From assembly GCA_002721675.1 (NCBI GenBank), contig PBLC01000006.1, positions 5,840 through 40,625 on the forward strand: a stretch of 34,786 bases of DNA. The letters are read 5' to 3'. A model generated the notes under the pieces. That model was not told the origin of the DNA. It saw only the letters and a program-made list of their open reading frames with translations, and did not search any database. The translations under genes were made by a program, and so were the position numbers. The DNA is from Chloroflexota bacterium. GTDB lineage: Bacteria > Chloroflexota > Dehalococcoidia > Lucifugimonadales > Lucifugimonadaceae. Positions 8,077-15,653 of this stretch are shown here, piece after piece. The stretch's first letter is position 1. The number at the start of each line of letters is the position of its first letter.

Positions 8077-8961
8077 TCAGCCTTCAAGCCTTTCTATCAT
8101 TCTATCAAGTTCATATATTTGGTCTTGGTCTGGCCTAAGAGATGGTTCTCTCGCATATACTTCGGTAAATATTCCTTTTTTCTTTAAAATATATTTTGGT
8201 AACCAGTTCCAAATTCCTAGTCCCTGGCCTAATGTTCTAATTAATGGAATATAATTATGAAAATATTCTTCTGCCTCAGATTCTTTTCCTTCAATCCATA
8301 AATTGAAAACCTTAACGAACATTTCAGGAATTGCACATACAGGCATTGTTCCTTGAGATCCTCTTCTCATCTCTTCTATCATAAATAGCCCTCCAGCTCC
8401 CCCAAAAGGAATTGGCAATTTACCGTTAGCAATTTTCTTAAGTTTGTTGAATCTAGGCAATGTAGGAGGTACTTCAACCTTAAGGTAAGCTAGATTTTCA
8501 TTAGCCTGAGATAACTCAAAAGCTAATTCTGGAGATATAGGGGTCTCAAAAACATCCTGCATAAAAATAGGAATTTCTATTGATTCGGCTACATTAATAA
8601 AATATTTTTTTATTTCGCTTGAATCAATGCCTCCAAATGCAGGAGGGGCAATCATAACAGCATCTGCACCAAAATCTTGGGCTTTTTTTGAATACTCTAC
8701 ACACATTTTTGTTGATTCTGCTGAAGTATTCATACAAACTTTTATCCTATTGTTAGAATAATTAACTACTTTTTTAAGTAAATCATCTCTCTCTGAGTCA
8801 GTTAATTTATAGATCTCGCTAGCAAGTGCGATTGCTATTCCACTAACTCCAGAATCAATAGCATATTCAATCTCGGATTGAACATCATTAAATATAATAT
8901 TGTCATTAGAATCAAAAGGGGTGGATAGTATTGGGAAAACCCCACTCATAAAGTCAGACAT
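8077..8961 (-). CDS. DapA/NAL-family aldolase or dehydratase with altered active site
   Basis: A 294-residue TIM-barrel protein of the dihydrodipicolinate synthase/N-acetylneuraminate lyase family. The Schiff-base lysine is in LAYLKVEVPPT (Lys161), and FGGAGGLFMIEEM matches the later glycine-rich loop. Two usual active-site features differ: the GTTGE-type loop is ALASE (46-50), and the usual LYNVP tyrosine position reads MQDVF (134-138), so the proton-shuttle tyrosine is absent. True lysine biosynthesis is therefore unlikely; a lyase or dehydratase acting on a 2-keto acid is more plausible. A strong AGGAGG ribosome-binding site lies just before the ATG. It follows the decarboxylase beta subunit by seven bases. 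Confidence 0.85.
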   Translation of the reverse strand: MSDFMSGVFPILSTPFDSNDNIIFNDVQSEIEYAIDSGVSGIAIALASEIYKLTDSERDDLLKKVVNYSNNRIKVCMNTSAESTKMCVEYSKKAQDFGADAVMIAPPAFGGIDSSEIKKYFINVAESIEIPIFMQDVFETPISPELAFELSQANENLAYLKVEVPPTLPRFNKLKKIANGKLPIPFGGAGGLFMIEEMRRGSQGTMPVCAIPEMFVKVFNLWIEGKESEAEEYFHNYIPLIRTLGQGLGIWNWLPKYILKKKGIFTEVYAREPSLRPDQDQIYELDRMIERLEG

Positions 8962-8968
8962 AAACCTC

Positions 8969-10168
8969 CTATATTAATGATTCCACTAGTGTTATAAGCA
9001 CTCCAGCAACAGTTGCTGTGCCTATCACTCCAGCTATATTAGGACCCATAGCATGCATTAAAAGCATGTTGCCGGGTTTCTCTTTTTGAGCAATTTCTTG
9101 AACAACTCTTGCTGCCATAGGAACTGCAGAAACTCCAGCAGCACCAATCATAGGATTTATTTTTTCCTTGCTTAGCAGATTCATTAATTTAGCAAGTAAT
9201 AATCCTGATATTGTCGCAGTAATAAATGCAAATAAACCAAGAAAGAATATTGCTAGAGTTGCGGGTCTAAGAAAAACTTCTCCTGGCATGGTAGATCCGA
9301 CAGCCAACCCAAGGATGATAACAACAATATTCATAAGTTCATTTTGAGCAGTATTGCTTAACCTCTCAACAACACCACACTCTCTCATTAAATTACCAAA
9401 CATTAATATTCCAACTAATGGTGCTGCTTTTGGAACAAGAACGCCAATAACGATAGTACATATTATCGGAAATAAAATTTTAGCCCTTTTAGTGACAACA
9501 TTCTTAGGGGCTGGCATTTCAATTTGTCTTTCTTTTTTTGTTGTAAGCAACTTAATAATTGGAGGTTGAATTAACGGAACTAATGCCATGTAGGAATATG
9601 CTGCAACTGCTGTAGCACCAACAATATCAATCATTTCTACTCCGTATTGCTGACTTAATGATTTCATATTTGAAGCAATAAAAATTGTCGTGGGCCCATC
9701 AGCTCCACCAATTATTCCAACTGAAGTTGCTTCTAATAATCCAAAATTTAAGGAAGAAAAACCTAAAGTTCCGATCAACAATGTTCCGATCAGCGCAAAA
9801 AATACTCCAGCTTGAGCTGCTGCTCCCAATAACAATGTTTTAGGATTAGAAATCACTGGTGAAAAATCTGTTAATGCCCCTAGTCCCAGAAAAACTAATA
9901 ATGGAAGGAGGTCTGTATGCAATCCTTTTTCTTGAAAAAAGAGCAAAAAACCCATTGGGTCACCTTCTTTTCCAGCAGGCTTAATAACCTCTCCAAGAGG
10001 CAGATTAGCTAATAAAATTCCGAATGAAATGGGAACTAATAAAAGCGGTTCCTTCTTTTTAGCAATACCAAAATATAATAGAAACCCTGCAACAAACCAC
10101 ATCACGACCCCTCTGGGATCTTGAAAGATACTTAATAAGCCCTCAAATATTAATTTAACGTCATCCAA
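8969..10168 (-). CDS. oadB: Sodium-pumping decarboxylase, beta subunit
   Basis: A 399-residue membrane protein of the OadB/GcdB/MmdB family, which decarboxylates carboxybiotin and uses the energy to export sodium. The hallmark GGADGPTTIFIA is at 154-165, containing the conserved sodium-coupling aspartate (Asp157). The second conserved loop near the C-terminus reads MGPNIAGVIGTAT. The rest is a series of hydrophobic helices. The biotin carrier ends four bases upstream. The same beta subunit serves oxaloacetate, methylmalonyl-CoA, malonate and glutaconyl-CoA decarboxylases, so the substrate depends on a carboxyltransferase; no classical one is present in the window. Confidence 0.93.
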   Translation of the reverse strand: MDDVKLIFEGLLSIFQDPRGVVMWFVAGFLLYFGIAKKKEPLLLVPISFGILLANLPLGEVIKPAGKEGDPMGFLLFFQEKGLHTDLLPLLVFLGLGALTDFSPVISNPKTLLLGAAAQAGVFFALIGTLLIGTLGFSSLNFGLLEATSVGIIGGADGPTTIFIASNMKSLSQQYGVEMIDIVGATAVAAYSYMALVPLIQPPIIKLLTTKKERQIEMPAPKNVVTKRAKILFPIICTIVIGVLVPKAAPLVGILMFGNLMRECGVVERLSNTAQNELMNIVVIILGLAVGSTMPGEVFLRPATLAIFFLGLFAFITATISGLLLAKLMNLLSKEKINPMIGAAGVSAVPMAARVVQEIAQKEKPGNMLLMHAMGPNIAGVIGTATVAGVLITLVESLI

Positions 10169-10172
10169 TTTA

Positions 10173-10610
10173 TCACCTTATTACTAACATTACTGAGCCA
10201 ACTTCTATTGTTTCACCTTCGCTAACGTTTAAACTCTCTATTACTCCATCAGCAGAAGATACTATTGTTTGCTCCATTTTCATTGACTCCATAATAATAA
10301 CTGGCTCACCCATTTTTATTTCTTGCCCTTCACTAACTAGAACTTTAATTATCTTTCCTGGCATTAATGCTAATAGGTCTCCAGGATTTTCTTGTACAGA
10401 TTTTTCTGCTTTTTTAGGTTCTGCTTTTTTAGGTTCTGCTTTTTTAGGTTCTGCTTTTTTAGGTTCTGCTTTTTTAGGTTCTGATGACCCATTCGAAATC
10501 TTAATATCAAAATCTTTATTGTTAACTTTTACTTCCGCATTATCAGAATTTACTAGATTCACTTCTACTTCAAATTTTTTCCCATCTATCTCGAAATTAT
10601 ATTTTTTCAT
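10173..10610 (-). CDS. Biotin carboxyl carrier protein of the decarboxylase
   Basis: A 145-residue biotin carrier. An N-terminal segment of about 40 residues (YNFEIDGKKFEVEV) precedes a Lys/Glu/Pro/Ala linker at 42-72 made of five EPKKA units. The lipoyl/biotinyl domain follows, with the biotinylation site ESMKMEQ (Lys111) 35 residues from the C-terminus, the expected spacing. In sodium-pumping decarboxylases this domain shuttles carboxyl groups from the carboxyltransferase to the beta subunit, and the flexible linker is typical. The gene lies between the gamma and beta subunit genes; its ATG directly follows the gamma stop. Confidence 0.93.
   Translation of the reverse strand: MKKYNFEIDGKKFEVEVNLVNSDNAEVKVNNKDFDIKISNGSSEPKKAEPKKAEPKKAEPKKAEPKKAEKSVQENPGDLLALMPGKIIKVLVSEGQEIKMGEPVIIMESMKMEQTIVSSADGVIESLNVSEGETIEVGSVMLVIR
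10406..10480. repeat. Five exact tandem copies of a 15-base unit in the biotin carrier linker
   Basis: The unit ctgcttttttaggtt (plus strand) occurs five times in succession without a mismatch, encoding five EPKKA units on the minus strand. Perfect nucleotide identity suggests recent expansion by slippage or unequal recombination. Copy number changes would alter linker length by five residues without breaking the frame. Confidence 0.93.
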
Positions 10611-10934
10611 TTAGCTACCTCTACCTTTAAATAATCTTTGTTGGCCTAAGGCTTTCCAGTTAGAATTCTCAAATTTAACTTCAGGTTCTTTTAAAGAGAT
10701 ATTTTCATCTTTATTATCCTCCAATGCTAGGCTCACCCCAACTAAAGCAGCGGTAAGTTCTAATTTTGAAAAGTTCTCATTAGTAGAAATCTTAGTTAAT
10801 TCATTTGAAGTATTATTAAAACTTTTTTTACTTTCTATTAAATTTAATAAAGTTATAGCGATCAGAAGTATTATTAAAACCAAAAAAACAATAGCCAGCC
10901 CAACTAATGAAACATATAAGCCATCAGATATCAT
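10611..10934 (-). CDS. oadG: Sodium-pumping decarboxylase, gamma-like subunit
   Basis: A 107-residue protein with a single N-terminal membrane helix (VSLVGLAIVFLVLIILLIAI) beginning SDGLYVSLVGLAIVF, the pattern of OadG family proteins, followed by a polar low-complexity tail. OadG-type subunits assemble the decarboxylase at the membrane and bind the biotin and carboxyltransferase parts. The assignment rests on size, topology and its place directly before the biotin carrier and beta subunit; sequence conservation in this family is low. Confidence 0.75.
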   Translation of the reverse strand: MISDGLYVSLVGLAIVFLVLIILLIAITLLNLIESKKSFNNTSNELTKISTNENFSKLELTAALVGVSLALEDNKDENISLKEPEVKFENSNWKALGQQRLFKGRGS

Positions 10935-10983
10935 TTACCTTCTCCTCTGTTATTTCCAAGTAGTATTATATTAGCAATAACAC

Positions 10984-12045
10984 CTAAAACTCTAATTTAA
11001 TTGGTTTACCATTAATTGTTATATTTTTTTTATTTTTTATACCTAATTTAATAGCAAATTCTTTCTCATCATGAATTAATGTAAATTCTCTCTGATATAA
11101 ATTTTCAGATAAATTGTCTTCAAAAAAATCAATCTCCATTTCTTTAACCTTATTATGAGCTTCTTCAATAGAGATCAAATTAAACATTACATCATCCCCT
11201 GGCCTTAGTTGACTAAAATAATTTAAACTTGCAGTGGTCAAACTTATAATTCTAGGATAGCCTCCTATCCTCTGAGAATCTTCCATTAATACATATAATT
11301 TACCATCGCTAGGAACTTGTATAACACCTTTAGATGTTCCATCAGAAATAATATCACGAAAGTTTTTAGAAAATTCAATTTTTTTTCCCTCTAAAACTAC
11401 TCCAGTTCTACCCATTCTATTAGATATTTTAAACTTAGAATCAAATAATTCTTTTTTACTCTTATTTGAAAGATTATTGAATTCTGGACCTTTAATTACA
11501 TCTAACTTTTTTTTATTTGCTAAAACTTGAGAAAATTTATAATAATCTGGATAAACATCTAATTTGTAATTTTTCAGATCCTCTGGTCCTGAATCACAAT
11601 ACAAATAGTCATTAATTGCTAATTTTTTTCCACCAATATTAAATGTTGAATGAGTCGAAGAAGATTTCATTATTTCTTTTAGGGCAAACCCATTTTTTAT
11701 AGCAAGATAAGATCTTAATCCATTTTTTGATACATGAAATGTCAAAATATCCCCCCTATCTACTTGAATTGTTTCCCACATTTTTACGGGAATAGAATTA
11801 ATTTTAGGATTCATATCAGAGCCCGTAATTGCAATTGAACATTCTTTATAAAACTCTAGTTCAAGATTACCGTGAATTATCTCAATGCTAGGCACATCAT
11901 CATTACCCAATACAAGATTGCCTAATCTGTAAGACAACATATCTCCAGCACCAGAATTTGGAACTCCTTGATTTTCATAACCATATCTCCCAGAATCTTG
12001 AATACTGGAGAATGGGGGGTTATTTATCACTTTTAGTATTTTCAT
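10984..12045 (-). CDS. pxpC: PxpC/KipA-type carboxyltransferase-like subunit
   Basis: A 353-residue protein of the KipA/AHS2 family. The N-terminal signature is SSIQDSGRYGYENQGVPNSG with GAGD following, and later blocks include CSIAITGSDMNPKIN and SNRMGRTGVVLEG. In Escherichia coli-type 5-oxoprolinase, PxpC works with PxpA and PxpB to hydrolyse 5-oxoproline using ATP. The same fold forms the carboxyltransferase part of urea carboxylase. The start overlaps the PxpB stop by four bases (ATGA-type), typical of the pair. Immediately downstream are the decarboxylase gamma, biotin and beta subunits, which raises the possibility that this subunit works on carboxybiotin rather than 5-oxoproline. Confidence 0.9.
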   Translation of the reverse strand: MKILKVINNPPFSSIQDSGRYGYENQGVPNSGAGDMLSYRLGNLVLGNDDVPSIEIIHGNLELEFYKECSIAITGSDMNPKINSIPVKMWETIQVDRGDILTFHVSKNGLRSYLAIKNGFALKEIMKSSSTHSTFNIGGKKLAINDYLYCDSGPEDLKNYKLDVYPDYYKFSQVLANKKKLDVIKGPEFNNLSNKSKKELFDSKFKISNRMGRTGVVLEGKKIEFSKNFRDIISDGTSKGVIQVPSDGKLYVLMEDSQRIGGYPRIISLTTASLNYFSQLRPGDDVMFNLISIEEAHNKVKEMEIDFFEDNLSENLYQREFTLIHDEKEFAIKLGIKNKKNITINGKPIKLEF

Positions 12046-12686
12046 AGTGGAATAAATTTTATTATCATACCTGGGCTAATTAAACTTGGGCTATCCTTTG
12101 TCTCATCAAAAAGTTTTAAGTTGGTATTTCCTATTATCCTCCAACCTCCAGAAGATTTTAGTGGATAGATCCCTGTTTGCTTGTCTGCTATAGCTACTGA
12201 TCCAGCAGGTACTTCAACTCTTGGGGTTGAAAGTCTAGGGCATTCTAATCGTTTATCAAGACCGCCTAAGTATGGAAAGCCAGGAGAAAATCCAACCATG
12301 AAAACATAATAAGATTTCGAAGAATGAATATTAATAATTTGTTCCTGACTTAAAGATAAAATCTTTGCTAAATCCCTTAAATCCTGTCCGTTTTTGCCTC
12401 CATATTTAACTGGAATTTCTAAAATTTGCGACTCAATTTTTTCATAACTTTTTATTGTTTTGTTCAATTTTTCGACTTGCCTTATTATTTCAATTCTTTC
12501 TATCAATAATGGGTTATATGTAACAATTAAAGAGGTATATGTTGGATAGATTGATAATAAATCTAGATCATCATTGGTTAAGGATTTTGATAATAAATTT
12601 ATATGCTGATTTGCTTTTTCATCTATAAAATTCGAAAAATTAAAAGCTAAACTGGAATCACTAATATCTTGGATTCTAAACTCCAT
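12042..12686 (-). CDS. pxpB: PxpB/KipI-type carboxyltransferase-like subunit
   Basis: A 214-residue KipI/AHS1 family protein. The hallmark MVGFSPGFPYL is at 130-140, followed by CPRLSTPRVEVPAGSVAIA and the GIYPLKSSGGWRIIG block. It pairs with the KipA-type protein encoded next. In 5-oxoprolinase the pair forms one subunit complex; in urea carboxylase the homologous domains are fused and transfer carboxyl from biotin to urea. At 214 residues it is slightly shorter than typical homologues but complete. The five-base gap after the PxpA-like stop supports co-expression. Confidence 0.9.
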   Translation of the reverse strand: MEFRIQDISDSSLAFNFSNFIDEKANQHINLLSKSLTNDDLDLLSIYPTYTSLIVTYNPLLIERIEIIRQVEKLNKTIKSYEKIESQILEIPVKYGGKNGQDLRDLAKILSLSQEQIINIHSSKSYYVFMVGFSPGFPYLGGLDKRLECPRLSTPRVEVPAGSVAIADKQTGIYPLKSSGGWRIIGNTNLKLFDETKDSPSLISPGMIIKFIPL

Positions 12687-12691
12687 AAGTT

Positions 12692-13456
12692 CTAATCGAT
12701 AAAATCAGTCATTTTTGTTACTTCGCATCCCATTCTAATTAATTCTTCCTTTATTGCCTTTGCCAATTCAACAGATTCTTCGTTGTCTCCATGAAGACAT
12801 ATCGTATCAATTTGAAGATTAATTTCTTTTCCTTTAATTGTTTTAACTTTTCCCTTTAAAGCCATGCTTATAACTCTTTCTAGTATCTCGTCATGATTTT
12901 TTAAGACAGAGCCAGGAATATTCCTACTCACCAATTGACCGTCATCCGTATAAGCTCTATCTGCAAAACCTTCTCTAGAAAATTTAACCTTTTTTGATTT
13001 TACAAAATCTTCCCAAACGGAATTTGCTAAAACTACATGAATAATTTCTGGGTCAAAATTTAAAATTGAATCAAATATTGGTTCTACAATTTTAATATCT
13101 TTTGCTGCTGCATTATAAAGTGCTCCATGAGGCTTGACGTGACTTATTTTGTCTTTCACAAATGCGGATAAAGCCCCTATTTGGTACGTCATAATATTAT
13201 TTATAGAGGCTTTACTCATCTCCATAAACCTTCTGCCAAATCCTTGAAGGTCTGGAAAACTTGGATGTGCTCCAATTGAATTATTATTTTGCAAAGCTAA
13301 ATCTACGGTTTTACTTATTGAGTCAGGGTCTCCAGAATGAAAACCAGTAGCTATATTAACTGAGGTCACATGAGGTGAAATAAACTCATCTTTCCCGGAC
13401 TTCATAAGGCCATAGGATTCGCCAATATCTGCATTTAAATCTATTACACCATTCAT
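12692..13456 (-). CDS. pxpA: PxpA (LamB/YcsF family) 5-oxoprolinase-type subunit
   Basis: A 254-residue LamB/YcsF protein with the family blocks IDLNADIGESYG at the N-terminus, SVNIATGFHSGDP, IGAHPSFPDLQGFGRR and ICLHGDNEESVELA near the C-terminus. In the known complex PxpA acts with PxpB and PxpC to open 5-oxoproline (pyroglutamate) to glutamate. The usual NIACGFHAGDP block has a threonine in place of the cysteine here. It is the first of the three pxp genes in the direction of transcription and starts two bases after the Gfo/Idh gene ends. Confidence 0.92.
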   Translation of the reverse strand: MNGVIDLNADIGESYGLMKSGKDEFISPHVTSVNIATGFHSGDPDSISKTVDLALQNNNSIGAHPSFPDLQGFGRRFMEMSKASINNIMTYQIGALSAFVKDKISHVKPHGALYNAAAKDIKIVEPIFDSILNFDPEIIHVVLANSVWEDFVKSKKVKFSREGFADRAYTDDGQLVSRNIPGSVLKNHDEILERVISMALKGKVKTIKGKEINLQIDTICLHGDNEESVELAKAIKEELIRMGCEVTKMTDFID

Positions 13457-13458
13457 TT

Positions 13459-14526
13459 CTAGTTAAGTGGTAAATTAATCTTGTTTCCTGACTCCCAACT
13501 CATTCTAAGTGCATCGGTAAATTGCATATATTTCAAGCCATCAGAAAAATTAGTATGAGTTATTTTTTCTTTTCCCTTTATTGCATTAATAAATTCTTCC
13601 TCTACTCTCCACCCCCCTACATCACTTTTTCTCGGGACCAGTTCTTTCCATCTATTTTGATTAGGTTTGATACTTTCCAATCTTAATTTTGAACTATTGA
13701 ATGCTTGTTTAGTTTTAACCTCATTATCATCAAATATGTGTAGTGTGCCTTCTGTGCCATATATATATATATCTACAATAGGAGCACCACCTAGTATTGT
13801 GCTATGAGTCATATGAAAACTACCCCCACATGACATATTACCTATGGCTTCTAAATGGTCTGGAATTGAGATTTCTCTCATTTCTCCGGTATTTTCATCA
13901 AGCCTCTTTTTTATCACTATATTGGAATGAGCAGACACATTAGATGCAGTCCCTAGCCATCTTATGGCTGATTCATAAAAAATTCCCATATGCATAATAT
14001 TGTTACCTGAGAGATCTCTATTTTCTCTCCAATGCATTACTTTATTGTAATTTGGAAATTCTTTAGTAGTACATCTGACATCAAATAAAATCAGATCCCC
14101 CATTTCACTATTAATCCATTTTTTGATTGTATTATCATATGGCAAAGTATGAGGGGCTGGCACAATTTGAGTTATCAAATTTGGATAGTTCTTGGATGCC
14201 TCAAACATCTGTTCAGCCTCAAAAGAATTCATTGCCATTCTTGCTTCACAAAGAACATGCTTATTCATTTCTAATGCTCTTATTGTCAATATGGAATGCA
14301 TATATGGCCAAGTTCCTATGCACACTGCATCAATCCTATCTTCGTCTAAAAGTTCCTCCCAAGAATTATAAATGTTCTCTATGCCAAATTCCTTTGCTGC
14401 AATCTCTCCTGACTTATAGGACCTATTTGCCACTCCAAAAGCACTAACCCCTTTTTGTTCTAATAATTTTGGTATGTGAGCATTTTTGGTGTTTGCCCCT
14501 GCCCCAATAAATCCAACATTAATCAT
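13459..14526 (-). CDS. Gfo/Idh/MocA-fold protein lacking the usual catalytic residues
   Basis: A 355-residue protein with an N-terminal Rossmann domain (VGFIGAGANTKNAHIP) and the C-terminal Gfo/Idh/MocA beta-sheet domain. The family's EKP motif, which carries a catalytic lysine, is replaced by EAR (94-96), and the GxHxxD motif is replaced by GIFYES (in MHMGIFYESAIRWLG). NAD(P) binding looks possible but normal dehydrogenase chemistry does not. GAGGAGT precedes the ATG. It lies between the E1 pair and pxpA. It may be a lyase, a hydrolase-like variant (some family members have lost redox function) or a binding protein. Confidence 0.85.
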   Translation of the reverse strand: MINVGFIGAGANTKNAHIPKLLEQKGVSAFGVANRSYKSGEIAAKEFGIENIYNSWEELLDEDRIDAVCIGTWPYMHSILTIRALEMNKHVLCEARMAMNSFEAEQMFEASKNYPNLITQIVPAPHTLPYDNTIKKWINSEMGDLILFDVRCTTKEFPNYNKVMHWRENRDLSGNNIMHMGIFYESAIRWLGTASNVSAHSNIVIKKRLDENTGEMREISIPDHLEAIGNMSCGGSFHMTHSTILGGAPIVDIYIYGTEGTLHIFDDNEVKTKQAFNSSKLRLESIKPNQNRWKELVPRKSDVGGWRVEEEFINAIKGKEKITHTNFSDGLKYMQFTDALRMSWESGNKINLPLN

Positions 14527-14535
14527 ATATACTCC

Positions 14536-15651
14536 TCAATATTCAACGATTTCTTGAATGGCTTTAATAACTCTTTCTTCACTTGGCATAAACGAAAATT
14601 CTAAATCTCGGTTATAGGGAACTGGAGTATGTGGAGAATTAACTTTTTTTATAGGAGCATCCAAAAAATCGAAACCTTTATCAGCAATAATAGAAGAAAT
14701 CTCTGAAGCCATACTGCACATAGGAGTGTCTTCATCTACTATAACTACTTTATTTGTTTTCGAAACTGATTCTAAAATTATATCCTCATCTAAAGGAGAT
14801 AGGCTCAACATATCAATGACCTCACAACTTACACCTGAATCTTCTAGTTTTTCTGCAACTTTTCTACAAATTTCAGAAGTATATGCCATTCCAATCAATG
14901 TTACGTCAGTTCCTCTCCTAAGGTATCTGCCTTTTCCTAGTTCAAATACAACCTCTGCATCAGGAACAAATCCACTCAAATTTATTAGTTTTTTATCATT
15001 AACAAGAAATACAGGGTCATCATCCCTTATAGAAGCAGATAATAGCCCTTTAACCGAAAGCGGATCCGAAGGAACAACGACTTTCAAGCCTGGAATATGA
15101 ACTAACATAGAATAAAAAGATTCTGAATGTTGAGCCGCATGACCAGTACCTGCACCAGACCTTGCAAACATTGTTAAAGGCACTTTAGTTTGGCCCCCAA
15201 ACATATATCTACTTTTTGCCGCGTTAGAAAGTAACTGATCGTATGCCACAGTAACAAAATCAAAATACATTAAATCAACTACAGGTCTAGTGCCAGTCAA
15301 AGCGGCTCCAATTGCGGCTCCTAAAACTCCTGCCTCAGATATAGGCGTATCTTTAATTCTTTCAGAACCAAAATCTTGTATTAATCCTTTAGTTGCTGCA
15401 AAAGGACCTCCCCATGCATCTAGAGGCTTAAATCCTTTTTTCTCTTCGTAAGAAACTTCTCCATCTTTTTCAAATCTTCCTGCGCCACCAGCAATATCTT
15501 CTCCCATAACAAACACTGAAGGGTCTCTTTCAAGTTCTGCTCTCAAAGTTAAATTAAAGGCATCTCTATATCTCATTTCAGAGCCCGGCACATTATCCGT
15601 GTTCGGTAATCCTGCTAAACCTCTAAATGTCTGTGAATAATCAAAAGTCAT
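14536..15651 (-). CDS. ThDP-dependent E1 component, beta subunit (pyruvate/acetoin dehydrogenase type)
   Basis: A 371-residue transketolase-like beta subunit. Recognisable blocks are MRYRDAFNLTLRAELERDP, VFVMGEDIAGGAG, TPISEAGVLGAAIGAALTG and the C-terminal transketolase domain (VIDMLSLSPLDEDIILESV). It is about 45 residues longer than usual, partly from an N-terminal extension of about 25 residues before the conserved MRYRDA block. It forms the alpha2beta2 E1 that decarboxylates a 2-oxo acid or cleaves acetoin. The alpha gene ends two bases upstream. No E2 (lipoyl) or E3 gene occurs in the window, so the acyl acceptor must be encoded elsewhere or the pair works independently. Confidence 0.9.
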   Translation of the reverse strand: MTFDYSQTFRGLAGLPNTDNVPGSEMRYRDAFNLTLRAELERDPSVFVMGEDIAGGAGRFEKDGEVSYEEKKGFKPLDAWGGPFAATKGLIQDFGSERIKDTPISEAGVLGAAIGAALTGTRPVVDLMYFDFVTVAYDQLLSNAAKSRYMFGGQTKVPLTMFARSGAGTGHAAQHSESFYSMLVHIPGLKVVVPSDPLSVKGLLSASIRDDDPVFLVNDKKLINLSGFVPDAEVVFELGKGRYLRRGTDVTLIGMAYTSEICRKVAEKLEDSGVSCEVIDMLSLSPLDEDIILESVSKTNKVVIVDEDTPMCSMASEISSIIADKGFDFLDAPIKKVNSPHTPVPYNRDLEFSFMPSEERVIKAIQEIVEY

Positions 15652-15653
15652 AT

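Noticed and set aside
8077-8961. Annotation as dapA for lysine biosynthesis
   Set aside because: The active-site tyrosine and loop residues are changed and no lysine genes are adjacent.
13760-13775. TA-rich dinucleotide run as a regulatory or recombination repeat
   Set aside because: It is coding sequence (an Ile-Tyr-Ile-Tyr stretch) in the Gfo/Idh-fold gene.
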